Shown here one piece after another: positions 54,979-62,770 of a stretch of 64,000 nucleotides of DNA; the first letter of the stretch is position 1; every line of letters begins with the position of its first letter. The stretch comes from Polyangium mundeleinium (GTDB lineage Bacteria; Myxococcota_A; Polyangia; Polyangiales; Polyangiaceae), in assembly GCF_028369105.1 (NCBI RefSeq), contig NZ_JAQNDO010000001.1:9704501-9768500 (forward strand), given 5' to 3'. A program made the position numbers and the translations under genes. The notes under the pieces are model-generated. The model made no database searches and had not been told where the DNA came from. It saw only the letters and a list, made by a program, of their open reading frames with translations.

Positions 54979-56085
54979 ATGAACCAGGGACTCAAACGGG
55001 AAATGGCAGGGGACGAGCTTGCGTTCGCTCAAGCGAGCGGGCGTCTCTTGGTCAAGTCGCTGGAACGAACCCGGAGCTTTGCTGAGGGCGTCGAAGACTT
55101 CCGCAAGCTCGAAGCCGAGTTCGTGGAGCGCGCAGGCGACGACGAATTCGATGTGCGCGAGACGAGGCGGCGTATCGCTGAAACCATCTTGTCGTTAGCC
55201 CATGACAAGCATCCCCCCTTCGAGGTCTGCCGCGAGGCGTGGAATGATATGGTTCGCCTCGGCTTCTCGGGCATCGAAATCGAGTGCTCGATGTCCTGCT
55301 TTTACGCGGAGTGCTGCGCATACGACGAGCGGCCCGACGAGGGGCTCGTGGTGCTCGAACCGCTGCTCGCGAAGCTCGAGAGGCTGCTGGAGGGAACAAA
55401 GGGGAGCGAGGCGGAGTACCCCGCGCGCTTTTACGAAGCCGAGCTTGAGCGCTTGGGAATCCGCCGGGCCGCGCTCGAGGCCCAAAAACGGGGCGAGGTC
55501 GTCCCGTGGCTAGAGACCCGCCGCGCGGACGAGGCAGCCCCCCCGATCACCCCGGAAGAAGAGCAGGCCGACGCGCTCTATGACGCGTTCTCGAAAGCGA
55601 GCCATGCCGTCTTCAAGACCTATGGAAAATCGTTCGATCGGAGCTTCGCCGACGTCGAGGCCGACTACCGACGGGTCGAGGCGGAGTTCGTGGCGCGTGC
55701 AGGCGAAGGCGAGGTGTTCGAGGCGTGCGTGCTCGATATGAGGGCAAGGACCGCCGAGTCGATCTTGATGGCAGCCTGCTCGCTTCGCGCGCCCTTCCAG
55801 GCCTGCCGGGACGCCTGGGACGCGTTCGTCCGCGTAGGCCAAGACAAGAGCTGGATGTATCCAGAGATGTACGTGAAGGCCTGCCTGAGGAGCAACGAAC
55901 CCGAGGCGGGGCTCGCCGTGGTCGAGCCGTGGATCGCCGAAATCGAGCGAAAGCTAGAGGAGTCCAAGAAACCCTTGCAGCCACCGGGGGAAACGAGCGT
56001 GGAGATCGAGCGCCAGCGCAAGGAGCTTTACGAGATACGGGACAAGCTCACTGCCATGCGCAGGGGCGGCGAGCCGTCGACTTGA
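54979..56085 (+). CDS. B1: two-repeat helical protein paired with A1
   Basis: The 368-residue protein has no signal peptide or membrane segment. It is built of two homologous halves: residues 33-138 (SFAEGVEDFRKLEAEFVERA ... ETILSLAHDKHPPFEVCREAW) and 222-328 (SFADVEADYRRVEAEFVARA ... ESILMAACSLRAPFQACRDAW). Both end in a LAVVEPW or LVVLEPL helix. It looks TPR-like and charged. It starts three bases after A1. The first 30 residues differ strongly from B2 while the rest is about three quarters identical. No family was recognised; an immunity or chaperone role is suggested only by the pairing. Confidence 0.8.
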   Translation: MNQGLKREMAGDELAFAQASGRLLVKSLERTRSFAEGVEDFRKLEAEFVERAGDDEFDVRETRRRIAETILSLAHDKHPPFEVCREAWNDMVRLGFSGIEIECSMSCFYAECCAYDERPDEGLVVLEPLLAKLERLLEGTKGSEAEYPARFYEAELERLGIRRAALEAQKRGEVVPWLETRRADEAAPPITPEEEQADALYDAFSKASHAVFKTYGKSFDRSFADVEADYRRVEAEFVARAGEGEVFEACVLDMRARTAESILMAACSLRAPFQACRDAWDAFVRVGQDKSWMYPEMYVKACLRSNEPEAGLAVVEPWIAEIERKLEESKKPLQPPGETSVEIERQRKELYEIRDKLTAMRRGGEPST

Positions 56086-56166
56086 GGATCGGGACAAGGC
56101 CCGGCGAGGCGAAATTCCACGCCAGAGCCGGAAGAGAAAGCCGAGGAGGGCGCGACACGCACTGCA

Positions 56167-56196
56167 TTGACAGGCGTTCGGTGTTTCTGCTCCGAT
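56167..56196 (+). promoter_or_regulatory. Possible sigma-70 promoter for A2-B2
   Basis: TTGACA (56167-56172) is a perfect -35 box. The -10 is weak: TCCGAT (56191-56196) after 18 bases. It lies in the 118 bp between B1 and A2 and would begin transcription just before or at the A2 start codon (56204), where AGGA precedes ATG by one base. Confidence 0.3.
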
Positions 56197-56203
56197 CCAG
56201 GAA

Positions 56204-56929
56204 ATGAGACGACCGCGTTGGCCGCCCCTCCTCGCCCTGGGCCTTCTCGGTTGCCTGACGCTCTCGCTCCTGCCGCTTGGCTGCTCGTCGGCCAAGATCT
56301 ACCGCCCTTCGGTGCCCGATGACCGGCCGCGCGTGCCTGAAGCCACCGCAGAGCGCCTCAGGGCGTGCGTGGATGAGCTCAAAAGCACCATCGAGCCCGG
56401 GTACTACACGCTCGACGCCTCGGTGAAGGTCGACCAGGAAGGTCGTGTCGTGGAGGTGGAGACAACGGGCCAGCCCAATGCGGACGTCGGGGGTTGCATA
56501 CGGATCGCCCTGCGAGGCATGACGCTCCCCGAGGATGTCCTCGCGAGGAGCCTCTTTCGATCGTCCACGTCGGCGAACAGGCAGGTGATGCCGGAGCGGG
56601 GGCCGATCGGGGAGGTCGTGACCGTCGTGGTCGTCACGATCGTCTTCACCGAGGTCATCATTGAAGCCTTTGCGATCGCCGTTGGCGTGACGGTCACGGC
56701 GACGGTCGCGGCGGGGGCGGCGGAGGCGTTCGCGAAGCGGAGGAAGCAGAAGGAACCGACCTGTACGGACCGTTATGAGGCATGCGTAGACAAAGGCAAG
56801 GATCGCGAAATGGGGAACCATTGGAATGAAACGCTCTGTGGTACATGCCTACTCTTGTGCAACAGATACAACCAGTGGCCAAATCATCTCGACACAGGGC
56901 AATCTTGCATCTATCCGGGGTTTAAATAA
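56204..56929 (+). CDS. A2: lipoprotein with conserved body and variable Cys-rich tip
   Basis: The 241-residue protein has a signal peptide and a lipobox-like LLPLGCSS with Ser at +2 and +3, which favours the outer membrane. The conserved body (residues about 30-125) contains RLRACVDELKSTIEPGYYTL and VDQEGRVVEVETTGQPNADV, resembling a TonB/AgmX-type C-terminal fold. A hydrophobic stretch (VVTVVVVTIVFTEVIIEAFA) and KRRKQ follow. The last 60 residues are variable between A1 and A2 but keep C-x6-C, C-x2-C-x3-C, WPNH and a final Cys. This tip has about 46 % GC. Lipoproteins with exchangeable tips are known as polymorphic toxins in myxobacteria; that role is inferred. Confidence 0.8.
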   Translation: MRRPRWPPLLALGLLGCLTLSLLPLGCSSAKIYRPSVPDDRPRVPEATAERLRACVDELKSTIEPGYYTLDASVKVDQEGRVVEVETTGQPNADVGGCIRIALRGMTLPEDVLARSLFRSSTSANRQVMPERGPIGEVVTVVVVTIVFTEVIIEAFAIAVGVTVTATVAAGAAEAFAKRRKQKEPTCTDRYEACVDKGKDREMGNHWNETLCGTCLLLCNRYNQWPNHLDTGQSCIYPGFK

Positions 56930-56934
56930 CAAAT

Positions 56935-58035
56935 ATGAAACGCGAGAGAATCATGGACCCAGAGGAACGTGCGTTCGTGGAGCCGCATAGCAAGCTCTTG
57001 ATCAAGTCGCTAGACAGAACCCGGAGCTTTGCTGAGGCCGTCGAAGATTTTCGTAAGCTTGAGTCGGAATTCGTGACTCGCGCCAGCTACAATGAATTTC
57101 AAGTGAGAGAGACGCGGCGGCGCATCGCTGAAACCATCCTGTTGCTAGCCCATGACAAGCGTCCCCCCTTCGACGCCTGCCGTGAGGCGTGGAACGATCT
57201 GGTTCGCCTCGGCTTCTCGGGCATCGACCTCGAGTGCTCGATGTCCTGGTTTTACGCCGATGGCTGCGCATACGACGAGCGGCCCGACGACGGGCTCGTG
57301 GTGCTCGAACCGCTGCTCGCGAAGCTCGAGAGGCTGCTCGAGGAAACGAAGGGGAGCGGGGTGGAGTACCCCGCGCGCCTTTACGAAAACGAGCTGGAGC
57401 GTTTGGGGAACCTCCGGGACGCGCTCGCCGCCCAGAGGCGCGGCGAGGTCATCCCCTGGCTAGAGACCCGCCGCGAGGACGAGGCAGCCCCCGCGACCAC
57501 CCCGGAAGAAGAGCAGGCCGACGAGCTTTACGACGAGTTCTGGAAAGCGCACCGCGCCGCTTACAAGACCTTCAGAGACTCGAAAAATCGGAGCTTCGCC
57601 GACATCTCGGCCGGTTACCGACGGGTCGAGGCGGAATTCGTGGCGCGCGCGGGCGAAGGCGAGGCGTTCGAGGATTGCGTTGGCGCTATCAAGGCAAGGA
57701 CCGCCGAGGCGATCCTCAGGGCAGCGTGTGAGCTCCGCGCGCCCTTCCAGGCCTGCCGGGACGCCTGGGACGAGTTCGTCCGCGTCGGCCAAGACAAGAG
57801 CTGGATGTATCCAGAGATGTATGTGCAGACCTGCCTGAGGAGCCACGAGCCCGAGGCGGGGCTCGCCGTGGTCGAGCCGTGGATCACCGAGATCGAGCGA
57901 AAGCTCCAAGCGTGCAAGGAACCCTTGCGGCCCCCGGGGGAAACGAGCGTGGAGCTCGAGCGCCAGCGCAAGGAGCTTTACGAGATACGGGACAAGCTCA
58001 CTGCGATGCGACGGGGCGGCGGGCCGTCGACTTGA
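56935..58035 (+). CDS. B2: two-repeat helical protein paired with A2
   Basis: The 366-residue protein is the paralogue of B1 with the same two internal repeats (SFAEAVEDFRKLESEFVTRA and SFADISAGYRRVEAEFVARA). It starts five bases after A2. Residues 1-30 (MKRERIMDPEERAF) are unrelated in detail to B1 and are encoded by AT-richer DNA that continues from the A2 tip, as if tip and N-terminus were exchanged as one block. The rest is about three quarters identical by eye. It is cytosolic. The final TGAGGATCGGGACAA is shared with the end of B1, after which the metallophosphoesterase fragment begins. Confidence 0.8.
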   Translation: MKRERIMDPEERAFVEPHSKLLIKSLDRTRSFAEAVEDFRKLESEFVTRASYNEFQVRETRRRIAETILLLAHDKRPPFDACREAWNDLVRLGFSGIDLECSMSWFYADGCAYDERPDDGLVVLEPLLAKLERLLEETKGSGVEYPARLYENELERLGNLRDALAAQRRGEVIPWLETRREDEAAPATTPEEEQADELYDEFWKAHRAAYKTFRDSKNRSFADISAGYRRVEAEFVARAGEGEAFEDCVGAIKARTAEAILRAACELRAPFQACRDAWDEFVRVGQDKSWMYPEMYVQTCLRSHEPEAGLAVVEPWITEIERKLQACKEPLRPPGETSVELERQRKELYEIRDKLTAMRRGGGPST

Positions 58036-58065
58036 GGATCGGGACAACGTCCTCGGGTGGTCGCG

Positions 58066-58327
58066 GGTCCGGCTCGTGATCCAGGCCCACATGCACGGCG
58101 ACGAGCGATTCGTGTTCCCCGACCTCACGTGGATCACGACGGGCGGCGGCGGCGCCTCGCTCGCAAACGTGGACGAGAACATCGACCGGCCCATCTGCGC
58201 GATGCGCGCCGCCTCGGGCACCGTTCGTCACGCCGTCGTCCTCGACGCGACGGGCAAGACGCTCGCGGGCCAGGTGATTGATGGCAAAGGCACGGTCTGG
58301 GATACGTTCGTCCTCGAAGGACTCTGA
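58066..58327 (+). pseudogene. Duplicated 3' fragment of the metallophosphoesterase gene
   Basis: The fragment aligns with 53962-54224 at the DNA level (for example GTCCGGCTCGT-ATCCAGGCC and ACGTGGATCACGACGGGCGG) and codes QAHMHGDERFVFPDLTWITT through to DTFVLEGL. Only the last metal-ligand motif remains; the first three quarters of the gene and any signal peptide are missing. It has several substitutions, one being Tyr to Asp in the HGYER motif. It marks the right edge of the A-B array and is probably untranslated. Confidence 0.85.
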
Positions 58328-58401
58328 CGCACCGCCCCAAACGTGCTCGTCCCGGCAAACGCTCCTTGACGGAGGCGAGACCTCCTCGTTAGAAAATCGA
58401 C

Positions 58402-59037
58402 ATGCGACGCGGCCTTCACCTGGGAAAAGCTGGCCTCCTCTCGCTCACGTGCGCCGCCGCGCTGCTCTTTTCGAGCGCGGCCCGCGCCGACGATGACGAT
58501 CCGCGGCGGCTCAAGCCCAAGTACGGCCTGGCCGGGATCGGCTTCCACATCGAGGCCGGCGCCGGCGTCTACCAGGTCGTCGGCCAAGGCGGCTTCGTCC
58601 CGGGCATCTACCCCCGCGCCGCGCTCGAGCTGCACCTCGGCCCGCATTTCTCGATCCCGGTCGTCGCTCGCTTCCAGACGGCCATCGACCCGAACGCGGG
58701 CGCGCCCGACTTCGCGCAGCTCTCGGTCGCGCCGGGCATCAATTTCCGCCTGCGGGAGCTCGACTGGCCCATCGCCCTCGTGTTCGGCGCCGCCGTGCGC
58801 ATCGGCCGCTTCTCCGCGAGCCAGAAGCTCGTCGACGCGAACTTCCAGACGACCCCCGACGCGGGCACCGAGGAGGCGCTCGGCTTTCCCCTCGCGCCCG
58901 AGGCCACGGCCAAGCTCGAATGGTGGATCGCGCCGCCGCTCGTCGCCAAGATCAGCGCCACCTACGCGCCGGTCTTCGTGAACAAGCAGCCGATCCACAA
59001 CATCGAAGAGGCCCTCGCGATCGCGCTGGTTTTTTGA
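58402..59037 (+). CDS. Secreted outer-membrane barrel-like protein
   Basis: The 211-residue protein has a signal peptide (LTCAAALLFSSAARA, cleaved near residue 29) and a mature chain starting with an acidic DDDDP. Alternating strands FHIEAGAGVYQVVGQGG, RAALELHLGPHFSIPVVARF, LSVAPGINFRLRELDWPIAL and FGAAVRIGRFSAS, and the end ALAIALVF, fit a small outer-membrane barrel. No family is recognised. It stands 62 bp before the RsbQ-like gene on the same strand and may be in the same transcript. Confidence 0.7.
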   Translation: MRRGLHLGKAGLLSLTCAAALLFSSAARADDDDPRRLKPKYGLAGIGFHIEAGAGVYQVVGQGGFVPGIYPRAALELHLGPHFSIPVVARFQTAIDPNAGAPDFAQLSVAPGINFRLRELDWPIALVFGAAVRIGRFSASQKLVDANFQTTPDAGTEEALGFPLAPEATAKLEWWIAPPLVAKISATYAPVFVNKQPIHNIEEALAIALVF

Positions 59038-59099
59038 CGTAGCACGGGGCCATTCCCTTCCGCCGAGAGGGCTCGTACCCTCGACGGTGGGAGCCCCGC

Positions 59100-59906
59100 A
59101 TGGAACCGACCCCTTCCTCCCGGCAAAACAACGCGCGCGTCCTCGGCGCAGGTGAAACCACGATCGTCCTCGCCCACGGCTTCGGGACGGATCAAACGGC
59201 GTGGCGTCATCAAGCGTCCACGCTCGCCGAGCGGCACCGCGTCCTGCTCTTCGATCACGTGGGCGCGGGGAGCTCGGATCTCGACGCCTACAGCCCGCGC
59301 CGCTACCAGAGCCTGCGCAGCTACGCGATGGACCTGCTCCTCCTGCTGGAGGAGCTCGCCCTGGAGGACGTGGTCTACGTCGGCCACTCCATGAGCGGGA
59401 TGATCGGCCTGCTCGCCGCCGTGGAGGAGCCGAGCCGCTTCCGCAAGCTCGTCCTGCTCGGCGCCTCGCCCCGCTACCTCGACGACGTGGGCTACGAAGG
59501 CGGCTTCAAGCGCGCCGATCTCGACGGGCTCTACCGCGCGATGCAGACGAACTTCCACGCCTGGGCCAGCGGGTTCGCCCCGATCGTGACGGGCAACCCC
59601 GACAGACCCGATCTGGCCCGGGACTTCGCCGCCAGCCTGGGAGCGCTGCGGCCGGACATCGTGCTGACCGTCGCCCGCATCATCTTCGAGTCCGACCACC
59701 GCAAAGACCTGCCAAAGCTCACGCTCCCGACGCTCGTGCTCCAATCGCAGGCGGACGTCGCCGTCCCCATGTCGGTCGGCACGTACCTCACGAACCACAT
59801 CCCCCGTGCGGAGCTCCAGGTGCTCGACGCGACCGGCCACATGCCGCATTGGAGCGCTCCGGAGCAGGTGACACGCGCGATCCAATCGTTCGCCGCCTCC
59901 GCCTGA
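59100..59906 (+). CDS. RsbQ/KAI2-like alpha/beta hydrolase
   Basis: The 268-residue protein matches the RsbQ/D14/KAI2 family over its whole length: VLAHGFGTDQTAWRHQASTL, LFDHVGAGSSDLDAYSPRRY, the nucleophile elbow VYVGHSMSGMIGLLA with Ser97, LVLLGASPRYLDDVGYEGGF, NPDRPDLA, SQADVAVP (Asp) and DATGHMPHWSAP (His). In Bacillus RsbQ serves the PAS phosphatase RsbP in energy-stress signalling and is thought to supply or sense a small hydrophobic ligand. Here the partner is a hybrid histidine kinase whose start codon overlaps this stop (TGATG), so the pair is co-translated. Confidence 0.92.
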   Translation: MEPTPSSRQNNARVLGAGETTIVLAHGFGTDQTAWRHQASTLAERHRVLLFDHVGAGSSDLDAYSPRRYQSLRSYAMDLLLLLEELALEDVVYVGHSMSGMIGLLAAVEEPSRFRKLVLLGASPRYLDDVGYEGGFKRADLDGLYRAMQTNFHAWASGFAPIVTGNPDRPDLARDFAASLGALRPDIVLTVARIIFESDHRKDLPKLTLPTLVLQSQADVAVPMSVGTYLTNHIPRAELQVLDATGHMPHWSAPEQVTRAIQSFAASA

Positions 59907-62770
59907 TGGGTACGAGCACGCCCGAAGCCCTGCTCGCCGCGCTCGGCGCCGGGGATCCGGACGCGGCTCTCCCCCGCGTCCTCGCCGTGCTCCACGAGCG
60001 ATTCCACGTCGACGCGGTCCTCGCGCTCCGTCGGATCGACCCCGTGACGGCCCTCGCGCTCGCGAGCGCCCCGGCGGGCCTCCTCCCCGACGGCATGACA
60101 CACGCCGCGATCTTCGCCGGCGCGCTCGAATCGGCGCGGCCGGTCTTCGACGCCGTCGTGACGTCCGAAATGGGGCTGCCGCGTGGCCTCCGGGGCAGCC
60201 TCGCGATCCTGCCCTGGTCCTCGGTCGACGAGGCGGGCGGCCTCGCGCTCATTCGCCGCGAGAACACACCCTTCTCGGCCGAGGAGCAGCGCGCCCTCGT
60301 CGCCCTCCTTCCCCTCTTCCACCTGCTCGCGCTGTACCTGCAGAAGGCGGAGCTCGCCTCCGCGGTCTCGACCCGCTTCGATACCGTCTTCCAAACCCTC
60401 CCGCATGGCCTCGTGTTCGTGGATGATCGCGGGTCCGAGGCGTGGGTGAACGGGGCGGCGGCGGCGCTCCTCGGGCTGCCCAAGGGCTTGCACGAGCCGG
60501 CGCGCGTGGCGCGATCGATGGCCGGCCTCTGGGGTCGCGCCGAGGACCGCGCGGGCCTCCGGCAGAGCGCGCTCGCCGTGATGAACCAGCGGGACGGCGA
60601 GCTACGCGACGCGCGGTGGGTCTTCGCGGGGCCACCTCGCCGGGTGCTCAGCATCTCCAGCACGGCCACGGGCGAACGTGAGCACCGCGGCCGGCTCTGG
60701 CTCTTCATCGACGTCACGGCGCAGCACCTCGCCAGCGAGGAGCTCGAAGCAAAAAACGCCGCGCTCGAAGCCGCGCGCCGGGAGGCGGACCTCGCCAACG
60801 CGGCGAAGTCGCGGTTCCTCGCCACGATGAGCCACGAGATCCGGACGCCGATGAACGCCGTCCTCGGGATGACGGGGCTCCTGCTCGACACCACGCTCGA
60901 CGAGGACCAGCACGACGTCGTCGAGACCATCCGCCAGAGCGGCGAGGCGCTGCTCGCCATCATCAACGACATCCTCGATTTCTCGAAGATCGAGGCGGGC
61001 CTGATGGACCTCGAAGAGCAGCCCTTCGCGCTGCGCCCCTGCGTGGAGGAGGCCCTCGACCTCGTGACGATCGCGGCGCGCAAGAAGGGCCTCGAGCTCG
61101 GCGCCTTCATCGACCCGCGGACGCCGCCCGGCATCTTCGGCGACGTGACGCGGCTCCGGCAGATCCTCGTGAACCTCCTCGGCAACGCGGTGAAGTTCAC
61201 CTCCGCGGGCGAGGTCCTCATCGAGATCACCCCCGGGGACGAGCCCGCGCCCCCCGGCAAGCTCGTGCTCCATTTCGCCGTGCGCGACACCGGCATCGGC
61301 ATCCCCAAAGATCGCCTCGGGCGGCTCTTTCAATCGTTCTCCCAGGTCGACGCCTCGATCTCCCGCAAGTACGGCGGGACCGGGCTCGGCCTCGCGATCT
61401 GCAAGCGCATCGTCGAGCTGATGCACGGGCGGATCCACGTCGAGAGCGAGGAGGGCGCCGGCACGACGTTCCATTTCACGATCACGACGAGCCCCGCGCC
61501 CGACGTCGGGCGGGACCTCGCGGACGCCCTCGCCGTCGCCGGCCCGGACCTCGCGGGCCGGCACATCCTCATCGTCGACGACAGCGCCACGAACCGGCGT
61601 ATCCTCGCCGAGCAGACGCGCGCATTTGGCCTGACGCCCAGGGTCGTCGCGTCCGGCGCCGAGGCCCTCGATCTTCTCCGGCGCCACGCCGAGGGGCTCC
61701 TGCCCGACGAGCCCTTCCCGTTCGCCCTCGCCCTCCTCGACGTCTCCATGCCAGGGATGAACGGCTTCGAGCTCGGCGCCGCGATTCGCCAGGATCCACG
61801 CCTCGCGGTGCTCCCCTTCCTCCTGCTCACGTCGAGCGACCTCGCCACGCACCGGGAGGCGGCGCAGCTCGGGGCCACGTGCCTCTCGAAGCCCATCAAG
61901 CAATCGAGCCTCTTCGACGCGATCATGCGCGTGCTCTCGCAATCGGTCGTGCGCCCCTCGCGCGCCCCTCGGGCCCTGGGAATCGATCCGACGCTCGGCG
62001 AGCGGCATCCGCTGCGGATCCTCCTCGCCGAGGACAACGTCGTGAACCAGAAGGTCGCGAGCCTCCTGCTTCAGCGGCTCGGGTATCGCGTGGACATCGC
62101 GGCGAACGGCCTCGAGGTCCTCGAAGCCGTCACGCGCAAGGAATACGACGTCGTGCTCATGGACGTCCAGATGCCGGAAATGGACGGCCTCGAAGCCACC
62201 CGCCGCCTCCGCGCGCAGGCCCCGCTCCGCGGCAAGCCGCGCGTGATCGCGATGACGGCGAACGCGATGCAAGAGGACAAGAAGGAGTGCCTCGCGGCGG
62301 GCATGGACGATTTCGTCGCCAAGCCCATTCGTATCGAGGAGCTCGTCGCCGCGCTGACCCGCTCGGCCCTCGGCCGGCCGAGGCCGCTCTCGACCGCGCG
62401 ATTGCCGGCCGTGCACCTCCCGGACGAGCCTGTCCTCGACGAGGAGGCGTTCGAACGGATCCGGCTCGTCGCATCCCTCGACGAGGAGAACCCGCTGGCG
62501 ACGCTGGTGGACGATTTCGTCCGCGATTCCCGGCGCAACCTGGAGGACATGGGCGCCGCGCTCAGGGCGGGCGACCTCCGCACGCTGGAGCGCCTCGCGC
62601 ACAACCTCAAGGGCAGCGCGGGCATGCTCGGCGCCATGCGCCTCGCGCGCCGCTCGGCCGACGTCGAGCGGGCGGCCCGGGAAGGCCAGCGCGAGGGCCT
62701 CCCCCGCCTGCTCGAAGCGGCCCTCGACGAGCACACGTGTACGGCGGAGGCGCTCCTTTCGAAGTGCTAG
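59906..62770 (+). CDS. Hybrid sensor kinase GAF-PAS-HisKA-HATPase-REC-REC-Hpt
   Basis: The 954-residue soluble protein has an N-terminal GAF-like domain (residues about 20-150), a PAS domain ([20 protein letters not shown]), HisKA with His310 ([13 protein letters not shown]), HATPase ([28 protein letters not shown]), receiver 1 with Asp612 ([11 protein letters not shown]), receiver 2 with Asp753 ([11 protein letters not shown]) and an Hpt domain with His899 ([12 protein letters not shown]). It can run a complete phosphorelay internally. The start overlaps the RsbQ-like gene, so the hydrolase likely makes or checks its ligand. Its stop shares CTAG with the convergent kinase gene. The response regulator target is not in the window. 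Confidence 0.94.
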   Translation: MGTSTPEALLAALGAGDPDAALPRVLAVLHERFHVDAVLALRRIDPVTALALASAPAGLLPDGMTHAAIFAGALESARPVFDAVVTSEMGLPRGLRGSLAILPWSSVDEAGGLALIRRENTPFSAEEQRALVALLPLFHLLALYLQKAELASAVSTRFDTVFQTLPHGLVFVDDRGSEAWVNGAAAALLGLPKGLHEPARVARSMAGLWGRAEDRAGLRQSALAVMNQRDGELRDARWVFAGPPRRVLSISSTATGEREHRGRLWLFIDVTAQHLASEELEAKNAALEAARREADLANAAKSRFLATMSHEIRTPMNAVLGMTGLLLDTTLDEDQHDVVETIRQSGEALLAIINDILDFSKIEAGLMDLEEQPFALRPCVEEALDLVTIAARKKGLELGAFIDPRTPPGIFGDVTRLRQILVNLLGNAVKFTSAGEVLIEITPGDEPAPPGKLVLHFAVRDTGIGIPKDRLGRLFQSFSQVDASISRKYGGTGLGLAICKRIVELMHGRIHVESEEGAGTTFHFTITTSPAPDVGRDLADALAVAGPDLAGRHILIVDDSATNRRILAEQTRAFGLTPRVVASGAEALDLLRRHAEGLLPDEPFPFALALLDVSMPGMNGFELGAAIRQDPRLAVLPFLLLTSSDLATHREAAQLGATCLSKPIKQSSLFDAIMRVLSQSVVRPSRAPRALGIDPTLGERHPLRILLAEDNVVNQKVASLLLQRLGYRVDIAANGLEVLEAVTRKEYDVVLMDVQMPEMDGLEATRRLRAQAPLRGKPRVIAMTANAMQEDKKECLAAGMDDFVAKPIRIEELVAALTRSALGRPRPLSTARLPAVHLPDEPVLDEEAFERIRLVASLDEENPLATLVDDFVRDSRRNLEDMGAALRAGDLRTLERLAHNLKGSAGMLGAMRLARRSADVERAAREGQREGLPRLLEAALDEHTCTAEALLSKC

